DNA from: Mycoplasma sp. Ms02
Lineage (GTDB): Bacteria; Bacillota_I; Bacilli_A; Mycoplasmatales; Metamycoplasmataceae
Length of the DNA stretch: 64,000 nt
Reading direction: 5' to 3'
Assembly (NCBI RefSeq): GCF_019720735.1
Contig: NZ_CP081302.1
Coordinates: forward strand, 62,001 to 126,000
Notes under the pieces: generated by a model
Told to the model about the DNA's origin: nothing
Seen by the model: the letters and a program-made list of their open reading frames with translations, nothing else
The model's database searches: none
In this document: in pieces, positions 25,601-34,164 of the stretch
Position numbering within the stretch: the first letter of the stretch is position 1
Layout of the letters: each line of letters begins with the position of its first letter
Position numbers and translations under genes: made by a program

Positions 25601-26428
25601 TGGATTTTGGATTCTTACAGAAATCCCTTCTCCAATGTTGTCTCAAACAAATTTTCATTCTGGGCTTTTGTCAAAGTTTAAGCTTTTTTGACCTTCTGTA
25701 TAATTAGGATCAACTCCAAAAAGATCGATGAAATATTTCTTTCTTAAATTCTTATCATTTTGAATTGCAGTTTCTGTATTTTGTCCTGATCTTGTTGCAT
25801 CAGGTTCAGAATATTGTCATGGTCTTTGTTCAATTGTGTCTCAAACTTTTCTAATTCATGTATTTTGAAGCCTATCTGAGTAGACATCACCTTTTAAGTT
25901 TGAAGGTGTTGCGCTTCATCTTATAGATTTGTTATTTGTATTTAATCCGTTTTTGATTTTTAGATCATCCGATAGGTATAACTGAAAACTTAGCCAATCA
26001 GCATGAGGTGTTCTTGTACCTTTACCGATTGCTTCTGAGTTTACAATTACAGCTCAACTTTGAGTTGGATTGTTTATCACTGATCAATCGGCATCTGTGA
26101 TGTCGTAATCATTTTTAGAGGCATTTCAAACCAAGTTAACAGGTTTAACAATTACCGAGTCGCTTGTTAGAACTGGGTCTTGAATTACATATGCTGAGTT
26201 TTGATTTGTGATAGGATCAACTCCTCAAGTAGTTGCAACGTTGTAAACATCTCTAACTGTAATTTCATTATTTTTTGAATCATTTATAGTTTCATTTACG
26301 GCAATAACATTTCCGTTAAGTTTAACGACTGTATTGCTAGAAGTAGCTTCACCTGCTGACACTAATGAAAAAGCACTTGACAGTATCAACGGGGTTGCTA
26401 AAGGAAGTATTAACTTATTTTTCTTCAT
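13610..26428 (-). CDS. Giant repeat surface protein of 4,272 residues with GA-like and Lipoprotein_17-like modules
   Basis: A single frame runs from ATG 26428 (ribosome site AGGAG) to TAA 13610 with only TGA=Trp inside. The signal segment is MKKNKLILPLATPLILSSAF and ends VSAGEA. A unique domain follows (about residues 30-800). A GA-like stretch lies near 900 (LPYLSHSAKEAFLSRM). At least 15 Lipoprotein_17-like modules lie between about 22,900 and 17,900, ending in variants of G-F/Y-K-(T/K)-E-x-x-RL and including a tandem 435-residue repeat. A block of about 1,300 residues of acidic helical repeats resembles GA modules (YPHLNQDQKD twice, LPNLSDTNKEKL, LPHLSDEEKQHI, LDYLSPAEKEHF). The C-terminal anchor opens ISIWWFITAGF and ends WNKNKK. 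GA modules bind albumin in streptococci and Peptostreptococcus; that role here is inference. It shares its plan with the two other giant genes. Confidence 0.9.
19640..22246 (-). repeat. Two tandem repeats of about 435 codons inside the giant gene (bounds approximate)
   Basis: The stretch starting LNYPDKAVLEANKLTF (about 22,240) and the one starting LAYPNPVSLDKNRLSF (about 20,935) match module by module for about 1.3 kb. Paired motifs are FADLDKSKLAREI / FADLDKTRLSTEV, ITGFYSRAKE / ISDFYSKAKE, and ESTDARFANKPK / ESTDARFGQKPK. A third, more diverged copy appears to begin after 19,640. The unit contains several Lipoprotein_17-like modules. Confidence 0.75.
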
Positions 26429-26528
26429 AAAAATCTCCTATTTTTCATTCTTCATAGTGTAAATTTTACTATTTTTAAAATTTTTTACTACTTTTGGAGA
26501 CCGAAAATATTTAGTATTTTTTTAAGGT
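26429..26528. other. 5' region of the 4,272-codon gene
   Basis: This is a very AT-rich leader. On the minus strand it holds TAGTAAAATTTACACTATGAAG (a possible TAAAAT -10) about 40 nt before the ATG, then AATAGGAGATTTTT as ribosome site. No gene is seen. Confidence 0.4.
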
Positions 26529-26548
26529 TATATATATATATATATATA
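26529..26548. repeat. Dinucleotide repeat (TA)10 upstream of the 4,272-codon gene
   Basis: Ten perfect TA units lie about 100 nt upstream of the start codon at 26428. Slippage would alter promoter spacing or DNA flexibility. An effect on expression is inference. Confidence 0.85.
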
Positions 26549-26691
26549 AACACTATAAAAAGACCCTTTAGTATTTGAATACAAGATAAAAATAAAGTGA
26601 CTAAAATAAAAAATAAAGTTTCAAAATAAGTTTAAAACTTGAATAACAGCACTTTTTAATCTTATTTATGGTTATAAAAATTAATTCAATA

Positions 26692-26847
26692 TCGCTCGGA
26701 ATGTCGCTCGGAATGTCGCTCGGAATGTCGCTCGGAATGTCGCTCGGAATGTCGCTCGGAATGTCGCTCGGAATGTCGCTCGGAATGTCGCTCGGAATGT
26801 CGCTCGGAATGTCGCTCGGAATGTCGCTCGGAATGTCGCTCGGAATG
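26692..26847. repeat. Minisatellite, 13 perfect copies of the 12-mer TCGCTCGGAATG
   Basis: Thirteen identical 12-nt units stand out by their GC content in AT-rich flanks. The unit is a multiple of three, so frames through it stay open on both strands (SLGM on plus, IPSD or FRAT on minus). None has a ribosome site or a convincing unique domain. No gene is seen between 26549 and 27005 apart from this element. Confidence 0.95.
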
Positions 26848-27005
26848 TCGTAATACATTTTTTCTTTTTCAACTGTTTTATAACAGTAAAACTTTTTTTC
26901 AGTTTTAATATTTTTGAACGTAAAAAATATGAAAATAATGTATTTTTTTAAATGATTTTATAGGAGAATATAATAAATAAAAAGCATAGCAAAAAGAGGG
27001 ATGAA

Positions 27006-27092
27006 ATGATAGTAAATGAATTACTTAATTTAATTAATTTGGGTGAAGGTGTTCAAGTAGAATTTCAAGAATCTAAAAAAGGGGCTTTTTAA
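27006..27092 (+). pseudogene. N-terminal stub of an AlbA_2/AAA_4 (Schlafen-like) protein
   Basis: The ATG follows AGAGGGATGAA. Only 28 codons remain, including LINLGEGVQVEFQESKK, which matches the start of AlbA_2-type proteins (G-E-G-x-x-x-E-F-K-E-S). The frame ends at TAA as soon as it enters the inverted repeat at 27081. The rest of the gene is missing. Confidence 0.65.
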
Positions 27093-27362
27093 TAATTGAT
27101 AGTTGAAAAAGCACGCAAATTTCAACCACCAATTATTAAAAAGTCCCACATCAGGATAGGAATATTCATTTAGAATTGGGCTATATTTAGGAATTGTATA
27201 AAGCCCATCAATTAATCTTTCAATTTTATTATTTTCACACAGCCTGTACATTATTGATTTTATTGTGTTTTTAGTTCCTAAATTATAAAAGTCTCTTATC
27301 GAATATACTTTACCTTTATTTTTTTGCATTTCATTTTCAATGCGATTTGCTATTGAACTCAT
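27030..27362 (-). pseudogene. Truncated AbiEi / DUF6088-like antitoxin or regulator gene
   Basis: The ATG at 27362 has a perfect AGGAGGT site. The first 70 or so residues look genuine: SSIANRIENEM, KGKVYSIRDFYNLGTKNTI, MYRLCENNKIERLIDGLYTI. These resemble the winged-helix N terminus of AbiEi-type antitoxins and DUF6088 proteins (usually near 200 residues). At PDVG the frame enters the inverted repeat 27081-27147 and reads non-homologous, Phe/Leu-rich sequence to a stop at 27030, giving 110 residues. The DNA-binding part could still act, and a palindrome lies just upstream of the start. No partner nucleotidyltransferase (AbiEii) is present. Confidence 0.6.
27081..27147. mobile_element. 28-bp inverted repeat with 11-nt spacer, probable transposon-end scar
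   Basis: The arms at 27081-27108 and 27120-27147 match at 25 of 28 positions (core CTTTTTAATAATTG). Two unrelated genes are each cut exactly where the arms begin. This looks like the joined terminal repeats of a lost insertion element. No transposase or clear target duplication is present. Confidence 0.55.
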
Positions 27363-27395
27363 ATATTACCTCCTTGCACCTAAAATTACATACTT

Positions 27396-27437
27396 TTGGG
27401 TTCATAATTTTCTTTTTAAAAGTTTTTTATGACCCAA
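27396..27437. promoter_or_regulatory. Interrupted palindrome upstream of the AbiEi-like stub, candidate operator
   Basis: The arms TTGGGTTCATAA and TTATGACCCAA are separated by 19 nt, 34-75 nt upstream of the ATG at 27362. AbiEi proteins are known to repress their own promoter by binding inverted repeats. The link here is inference. Confidence 0.45.
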
Positions 27438-27648
27438 TTTTTTCAAAACAAAAATAAAAGTTAAATTTTCTTGAAAATATATGAAACAGTTTAAAACACG
27501 AAATATTACGATTTGATTTAGGCGTTAAAATAAACAAAAGTATAAATCTTTATTTCAAATCTCTGTCTATACAATTTCTTATAAACAAAACAGACTTACT
27601 TCTTGCAAAATAATTTCCTTATATATTTATATAAAAAGTACAAAATGG

Positions 27649-27654
27649 TAAAAT
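27649..27654 (+). promoter_or_regulatory. Extended -10 box of rpsB-tsf
   Basis: TGGTAAAAT matches TGn plus a -10 hexamer. It lies about 130 nt upstream of the rpsB ATG and leaves a long leader. Confidence 0.55.
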
Positions 27655-27702
27655 TTAAAAGAATTAAAAAATTCGCACAAATACATTATTAAAAAGTTTT
27701 TA

Positions 27703-27747
27703 TGGATTCGCATGGGTGTGCCGAAAGTGGTGCTAGGCGTTGGAAGT
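27703..27747 (+). promoter_or_regulatory. GC-rich structured leader of rpsB, candidate S2 autoregulatory RNA
   Basis: In a 130-nt leader that is otherwise A/T-rich, this stretch (GATTCGCATGGGTGTGCCGA, then AAGTGGTGCTAGGCGTTGG) is strikingly G-rich. TTCG..CA can pair with TG..CGAA around a GGGTG loop. It sits 40 nt before the rpsB start. Feedback by free S2 is known for rpsB leaders in other bacteria; I cannot confirm the same motif. Confidence 0.5.
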
Positions 27748-27786
27748 AAAAATTGTAAATAACAAACTAAAAAATGAGGAGACATT

Positions 27787-28641
27787 ATGTCAGATAAATT
27801 AGAAAAAGTTGAATCAGTATCAGCTGAAAAACAACAAAAATTACCTATCGTATCAAAAGATAAGTTATTAGAAGCAGGAGCATACTTTGGTCACAAAGCT
27901 CACGCTTGAAACCCTAAAATGAAAGAGTACATCGTTCCAAACAAAAAGAACAAAGGTGCTCACATCATTGATATTACAAAAACACAAAAATACTTAGAAT
28001 TTGCTTACTCTTTAGTTTACAAATTAGCATCTAAAAAGGCAAGCTTTATTTTTGTTGGTACAAAAAAACAAGCTCAAGCAGCAGTTGAAGAAGCAGCTAA
28101 AAGAACAAACTCATTCTACGTAAAAGAAAGATGATTAGGTGGTACATTAACAAACAACCAAACAATCATGAGCCGTGTTAAAACAATGGAATCTTTAGAG
28201 GCTAAAGCTGAAGAGAACTTCAAAGGATACACAAAGAAAGAAGCTGTTCTATTCCAAAAAGAATTAGAAAAACTACACAAAAATTTAGACGGTATCCGTA
28301 AAATGAGAAGATTACCTCAAGTTATGATCGTTGCCGATCCAAACGAAGATGAAATCGCAGTTAAAGAAGCTAAAAGAAAAGGAATTAAAGTTATCGGTAT
28401 CTTAGATACAAACGCTAACCCAGATGCAGTTGACTTTGGTATCCCTGCTAACGATGACTCAGCAAAAAGTATTGCTTTAATTATGACAGTACTAGCTGAC
28501 GCTATTGTTAAAGCACAAGGTGGAAAAGAACTTTTCGCTTACCAATCAGACGACAAAGTAGTTTTACCTGAATTTCAAGGTCAAGCAAAACAACGTCGTG
28601 AATTCGTTAAAAGAGATCAACAACAAACATCAGGAGAATAA
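27787..28641 (+). CDS. rpsB: 30S ribosomal protein S2
   Basis: The product has 284 residues. The ATG follows ATGAGGAGACATT. The S2 hallmarks are in order: [19 protein letters not shown] (residues 24-42), [47 protein letters not shown], and [12 protein letters not shown] near 220. The N terminus has about 20 extra residues ([15 protein letters not shown]) and the C terminus a charged extension, as in many mycoplasmas. TGA encodes Trp in HAWNP and ERWLG. It belongs to the small subunit body/head and is co-transcribed with tsf, 2 nt downstream. Confidence 0.98.
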
Positions 28642-28643
28642 TC

Positions 28644-29522
28644 ATGGCAGATATTACATTAGTAAAAGACCTTAGAGCTAGAACAAACGCTGGATTTGCA
28701 GACTGTAAAAAAGCTCTTGAAGCTACAAACTGAGACATCGAAGCTGCAGTTGAGTGACTAAGAGAAAACGGTATTGCAAAAGCTGCTAAAAAAGCAGGAA
28801 GAGTTGCGGCTGAAGGTTTAGTTCAAATTGCTGGAGACAGCAAAAATGCTGTTATCATCGAACTTAACTCAGAAACAGACTTCGTTGCTAAAAACGAACA
28901 ATTCGTTACATTATTAAGCGACATTGCACAAGCAGTTTGAAAATCAAACGCTTCTACACAAGAAGAGGCACTTGCTGCTAAATTAGAAAACGGTGAAACA
29001 GTTGAAGCTGCTACAGCTTCAGCAACAGCTACAATTGGTGAAAAAATTTCATTCCGTCGTTTTGTTAGAGTTATGGCAAACGACAACGAAGTTTTAGGTC
29101 TATACAGACACATCAACGGTCTTGTTGCATCAATCGTTAAGATTTCTGGTTCAAACGAAGAAGCAGCTAAAGGTGTAGCAATGCACTTAACAGCTATGAA
29201 CCCAGAATTTATCTTAACATCAGATATTTCAGCTGAAAGAATGGACAGCATTAAATCAGGATTTGAAAAACCTGCAAACTTTGATGCTAAACCAGAAAAA
29301 ATTCAACAAACAATCGTTGAAGGATGATTAAACAAACAATTATCAGAAATCGTTCTAGAAAAACAAGCTTACATTCTAGATGACGCTCTTTCTGTAGAAA
29401 AATACCTAAACAACAACAACTCAAAACTACTTGAAGCAGTTAGATACGAAGTTGGTGAAGGTATTGAAAAAGTTGTTTCAAACTTCGCTGAAGAAGTTAT
29501 GTCATTCGTTGACAAAGCTTAA
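28644..29522 (+). CDS. tsf: Elongation factor Ts
   Basis: The product has 292 residues. The start follows AGGAGAATAATC at the rpsB stop. The N-terminal UBA-like domain reads [20 protein letters not shown]. The nucleotide-exchange core has [18 protein letters not shown] (about residues 70-87, the TDFVA motif that contacts EF-Tu). Two dimerisation/core subdomains and the C-terminal [12 protein letters not shown] follow. EF-Ts releases GDP from EF-Tu. The rpsB-tsf order is conserved in bacteria. Confidence 0.98.
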
Positions 29523-29528
29523 TTTATC

Positions 29529-29553
29529 AAAAAGCGCAATAGCGCTTTTTTTT
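29529..29553 (+). terminator. Terminator of rpsB-tsf
   Basis: AAAAAGCGC-AATA-GCGCTTTTTTTT directly follows the tsf stop. Confidence 0.9.
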
Positions 29554-29557
29554 GTTT

Positions 29558-29586
29558 AAAAAATAACGAACATGTGTTCGTTATTT
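29558..29586 (-). terminator. Terminator of rbfA
   Basis: The AAATAACGAACA stem pairs with TGTTCGTTATTT around a 2-nt loop, with a T run on the minus strand. It overlaps the rbfA stop codon. Confidence 0.75.
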
Positions 29587-29925
29587 AACATCTTCTTCGT
29601 TAATTGATTTAATTATTGCATCAATTTTCATTCCGTAATCAGTAACTTCATCTAAAACGAAGTGAATTTGTGGCACTTTTCTTCACTTTAATGAATGAGA
29701 TAAAACACCTCTTATGTATCCAGCTGCGTTATTTAAAGCCTGTAATCCTTTTTGTTTATTACCGTCTAAAGCAACAAAAACTTTTAGATGTGATAAATCA
29801 GTTGAAAGATTACCATCGATTACGATTGGATTAACTATGTTTACGTTTGTTAGGTCGTTTGTTACTATTGCTGATACCATTTGCATGATTGTTGATTGTT
29901 TTCTTAAGTGTGCTATGTTGTTCAT
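29581..29925 (-). CDS. rbfA: Ribosome-binding factor A
   Basis: The product has 114 residues. The ATG at 29925 follows AAAGGGAGATTTA. It is a KH-fold protein: the N-terminal helix RKQSTIMQMVSAIVTNDL is followed by NIVNPIVIDGNLSTDLSHLKVFVAL (the strand region with the D-L-S/K-V-x-V pattern), then NNAAGYIRGVLSHSLKWKKVPQIHF, and the C-terminal DYGMKIDAIIKSI. RbfA matures the 5' end of 16S rRNA in the 30S subunit. The upstream DUF2779 gene overlaps its 5' end by 95 nt in another frame. Confidence 0.93.
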
Positions 29926-31324
29926 TAAATCTCCCTTTTTCTTTATTTATTAATTCTTTTAGTTCTATATGCAAGGCATATTCACTTAATTTGTTTTGTG
30001 AGTGCACAAGTTTTTGCAGGTTAAATTTGGCTGATTTGTAGCCTTTTTCATCTTTTTGTTGATTAATTGATGATAAATGATGTCTTGCTTGTTTAATTAC
30101 TTTATTTAGTGTTTGAATATACTCTCCAACACTTGGTTTACGGTCACTTTGTACTAAAACATTTTTGCGCAATCATAACAAATCAAGGTAGTTTAAATCA
30201 TTGTCTTTATGTTCAAAATCAACCAAAATCTCCTGTCTTGGTATATGTATCAAATCAACTGTTTTTTTACGCATTGAACTGTTTTGTAGTATCTTGCGTA
30301 AAATCACAATCTTATTCACTTTATGAATTGCATTTTTAAAACTATCGTAATTGGCTAGAAAACTAACAATATCAATCATTTCTTGACTCAATTTCTTTTG
30401 CTTTGAAAGCAACCTTTTTAGGTTTAAAAACTCATAAATTCAACGATCTTCTAAACTTTCGGATATTACTTCAATCTTTTGCTCTTTATCTAAATCCAAA
30501 AGATTTACAATATCCTCAAAATAAAGCTTAAATTTGTTATTTTCAATTTTTTGCTCATAAATTTCATTAACTTGATCAATTAAAGCCCTAACGTCTTTCC
30601 GATATTCAAATCTAGAAAGTAATTTAGGAGCCTCCTGTTTTGCATTTTTTGTTTCAGGTCCTTGTTCTGGATAATCAAACTCTTTACTTTCAATTAGTTT
30701 ATGCATAACTAAAACGTCGCTTTGATTATATGAAACTAAATCAGATATTAATTGTGAAACATTAATCGTCTTTTTAATCTTTAGTTCTTGCGAACTAAAC
30801 TTGAAATACATATAAATTAAATATGAGCAATAAGACGCTAAATACCCTTTGCTGTAAGGCATTTTCTTGTTTAAAGGTATTAACTTTTTTGACTTGGGTA
30901 AGTCTAGTGATTTTGTGTAGTGAAATTGTTCCACTATTTCTTTTTGCTGTGATAAAAAATTAGCCAAAGATGTTGCTTGATTTGAAAACGGTTCAACATC
31001 AATATTAAACAAATCTTTGATTATGATTTTTTCTAAATCAGGATTTCATCCTATAAAACGCGTTGTTTCTTCATTTATAACTAAGTTTTGATCTTCACAA
31101 AGAATTCTAGCATCACGAATTAACATATCTCTGATTTGAAAATAAGGTGATAATGACTCAGAAGTGAAGTCGATTATTGATGTCAAATATTTGAAAACTT
31201 TTTGCTCATTGTAATATCCAATGGTATAACAAACAGGTATTTGAATTAAATTAGGGCTTATTTGCGATGCAAATGGCTGGCTAATTGCTTCAAAATCAAT
31301 AAAAAATGTTGCTTTAGTTTTCAT
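29831..31324 (-). CDS. DUF2779 domain protein
   Basis: The product has 497 residues, starting MKTKATFFIDFEAISQPF. The D-F-E-A-I opening is typical of DUF2779 and resembles the first acidic motif of DnaQ-like exonuclease folds, so a nuclease role is possible but unproven. The body includes VLVMHKLIESKEF (about 230) and a long C-terminal helical part (VIKQARHHLSSINQQKDEK). The last 31 codons overlap the start of rbfA. The frame is well supported up to that point and the tail is basic and Asn-rich. The usual family length is longer, so a truncated or divergent C terminus is possible. Confidence 0.75.
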
Positions 31325-31440
31325 TTTACAATTATACCACGCATTTTAAACTTGTTTAGAGAAGCCAAAAAACCTAAAAATGCAAAAACTTCAAAAAAGT
31401 GCTTTTTTTCTTGTTTTTTTAAACTTTTTCGAGTTTAGTA

Positions 31441-31446
31441 TATAAT
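31441..31446 (+). promoter_or_regulatory. -10 box of the azoreductase gene
   Basis: TATAAT lies 22 nt upstream of the ATG, followed by AAGGAGAAAA. Confidence 0.7.
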
Positions 31447-31468
31447 TTAAATATTATTAAGGAGAAAA

Positions 31469-32065
31469 ATGAAAGTATTAGTTTTAACATCAAATTTAGC
31501 ACCAGAAGCTGTAAGTAAAAGTAGACAATTATCAAACAGATTTGTTGAACTTTACAAAGAAAATCATCCAGAAGCAGAATTTATTCATGTAGATGTAAAC
31601 ACATTAAAATCAGCTCAAACAACATTAAACTCAACAACAATGCCAGAATTCTGAGCAAACGTTGAGTCAGACAAATTAATTGATCAATTAAAATCAGTTG
31701 ACAAAGTTATTGTTTCAACACCAATGATTAATTTTAAACCAGCACCTGCTCTTTTAGGCTACCTTGACGCAATTAACGTCGCAAACAAAACGTTCACATA
31801 CAAATATTCTTTAGACTTTAAAGCAAAAGGCTTATTAGATCATTTAGATGTGATGATCATCGCAACACAAGGAGCACCACTTAACACATATCCATGAGGT
31901 AATGTTGCTGGATACATTCAAGGTGTTTTTGAATTTTTAGGAGCTAAAAGAACATTTAACTTAACAGTTGATGCAACAAATATTCCAACAATGAACGGAA
32001 TTGATGTTGCTGAAGTCGTTAAAAAATACGAGGACAGATTAGCTGCTTTAGCAAAAACATTTTAA
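31469..32065 (+). CDS. azoR: FMN-dependent NADH azoreductase
   Basis: The product has 198 residues, of the flavodoxin-like AzoR/AcpD family. The phosphate-binding start MKVLVLTSNLAPEAVSKSRQL lies at residues 1-21. It is followed by STPMINFKPAPALLGYLDAI (about 93-112, the flavin-contact loop P-M-x-N-F), LDVMIIATQGAP and the FEFLGAKRTFNLTVDATN end. TGA encodes Trp in EFWANVE and YPWGN. These enzymes reduce quinones or azo compounds with NADH. In mycoplasmas the gene is often annotated acpD. It is single, with its own promoter and terminator. Confidence 0.93.
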
Positions 32066-32090
32066 TCGGGTTAAGCCCTGATTTTTATTT
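32064..32090 (+). terminator. Terminator of the azoreductase gene
   Basis: AATCGGG-TTAAG-CCCTGATT, with one bulge, is followed by a T-rich run. Confidence 0.75.
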
Positions 32091-32108
32091 TGCTTGTATA
32101 ATTAAAAA

Positions 32109-32876
32109 ATGAAAAGTAATAAGGAAATTAACGACAAAAATCTTCATTTTACAAGTGTTTATAATACAGAAGAATCACTAAATCATTACACAAAAGCAAC
32201 TTTTAATGTTGGTATCTTAGAATCTGAAAAAGAGTTATTAAAAAGGTTTGCGAATAAGGAATCAAAAATTGCTGATTTAGGCTGTGGTACAGGCAGATTT
32301 GTATTTAGTGCTATTCAAAATGGGTATAAAAATATTTTTGGTTTTGATATTAGCGAAAAATCAATATTAAAAGCAAAGGCGATACAAAAAAGTAATACCA
32401 AATATCAAAGTGCTCATTTTTTAGAATTCGACTTATCTATAGATGAATATGAAAAAAATAACGATTTTGATTTCATGATTTTTACTTTTAATTCATTAAT
32501 GTGCATGCCACAAAGAAGTCATAAAATTAATTCACTGAAAAACGCTTACAAAGCATTAAATTCAAAAGGTTATTTAGTTTTTAGCTGTGCCGAGCCTGAA
32601 GGCAACGATTTAAGACTTGAAATGATTGCAAAACAAAGGCAAGAATTAAAGGTAAAGAACATTAAAGATTGAGATGAAGGTGATTTTGTTTATTACCAAG
32701 GTGGAGGTGTTGGAGTCCTTTCTTATTACACGAGACAACAAGTTTTCGAACTCCTTAAAGAAGCTAATTTGCCTATGCCCAAGTTAATTTCAAAAAGAGA
32801 TGAATTGGCAAAAGAATCACAGAAAGCTCAAGAGTTTTGCGATAACACAACATATTATGTTATTCAAAAGCAATAA
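32109..32876 (+). CDS. SAM-dependent methyltransferase, class I
   Basis: The product has 255 residues. Motif I is IADLGCGTGRFVFSA (about residues 54-68) and the acidic end of strand 2 is IFGFDISEKSI. The motif IV region FDFMIFTFNSLMCM and motif VI (ALNSKGYLVFS) follow. It belongs to the Methyltransf_25/11 type. The substrate cannot be told; relatives act on small molecules or tRNA. The start ATG has no strong ribosome site, but is the first in frame. The gene ends against the bidirectional terminator shared with the giant gene on the other strand. Confidence 0.82.
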
Positions 32877-32902
32877 AAAATCATGCATAAGCATGATTTT
32901 TC
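32877..32902. terminator. Bidirectional terminator between methyltransferase and giant gene
   Basis: AAAAATCATGC-TTA-type loop-GCATGATTTTT has A and T runs on both sides. It is the same hairpin as at 1264-1290 except for its loop. Confidence 0.85.
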
Positions 32903-34164
32903 TTATTTACGTTTCTTGAAGTATCAAGCAAATAGACCTGCTATACCTAGTGTAACAATAGCTCCTGCTATTCATCATCAGATGTATAATTTCTCTTCAG
33001 GTTTTCCTGATTCATTTGAATCTTTAGGTTTAATTTCTTGTTCGCCTGCTTCTTCTTTTTCAAGAATATCTCTAACTTTTGCTCTTAGATCATCGATTTG
33101 ATCTTTGATTGGTTTAGCGTAATCAGAATCTAAGTAATGGTTTGCATAAGCAACTTTTAGATCTTGTTTAATTGAGTCATAATCTTCTTGCTCTTTATTT
33201 GCACTTGTAAACTTATCTAATGCTTTTTCAAGTTCTAATTTTGCATCTAGTGCTGCAAATAAGTTAGTTACGTCGACATAAGACTCAGGGTCTTGGTTTG
33301 TTATTTCATCAATTTCAGATCTTATTTCTTGATCTTGGTTATTTAAGTATTCTTGAACTAATTCATTTACTCTTTGTCTATTTTGAGAAGTTTGGACTGC
33401 TTTTTTAGCCACTTGTGCTAATGAAGCTCCGTTTTCGTATTCTTCCATTAATTTATCAATAAAGTTTTGACTAATATTTGGAATTGTTTGCAATGCTTTT
33501 TTGATGTCTTCCTTAAGTTCTTCAATTAAAGCATCAATTTCTTTTGCATCTACGTTATTGTTTAGTAAATCAACTTCTTTAGAATTTACAAGTTCATTGA
33601 TTCTGTCAAGTGCGTCTGACCCTTGCAGACCTTGTGCTTGTTTTGCTGCCTTTACTAATTCAGACATTTTATCGTCTAATTTTTTTGCTTCTTCAATAAT
33701 TGATTCGTAAACTTCAACATCTTTTGTTAAAGGATCCATTTTTAGTAAGTTAGTATCGATAATAGCAAGTTTGAATCCTTCTTTGTGTGATGGGTTTAAG
33801 TTTTGCATTTCTTCAATTTGACGATAAATATCACCTTTAGCTGCATCTAAAAGAATTGCTTTGGCTTTGTATTTGTCAGAATCGTGATAGTTTTTGAACT
33901 CTAATAAATCTAAGTTAATTGCATATTTTTCTTCTTTAGATAAGAATTCTAAAGCTCAAACATCTCTGAATAATTGTTCGATATCTTTATATGGTTTTGA
34001 GGCTTTGTCAGGTAATAGACTTTCAATTGCAGATTTTAGAACTGGTGATTGGTAGTACTTTGCAGCCTTAATAACATTAACTCTTTCAAGATCACTTGCG
34101 TTAACTTCAGATAAATTAACTTTTTTCTTAGCTAAATCATAGAACATGGACATATCTGTACCAA
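32877..34164. repeat. Long inverted repeat, copy 2 (partner at 1-1288)
   Basis: See copy 1. The stretch is the minus-strand 3' end of the giant gene starting at 41731, aligned base for base to 1-1288 on the plus strand. Confidence 0.95.

Noticed and set aside
26601-26872. Minisatellite frames (SLGM, IPSD, FRAT repeats) as small proteins
   Set aside because: All frames through a 12-nt repeat stay open by arithmetic. None has a ribosome site or a unique domain.
29558-29586. Palindrome near rbfA as an operator
   Set aside because: The T run on the minus strand and overlap with the stop make it a terminator.
30109-30339. Plus-strand 76-codon frame opposite the DUF2779 gene
   Set aside because: Cys/Tyr/Phe-rich antisense shadow without a ribosome site.
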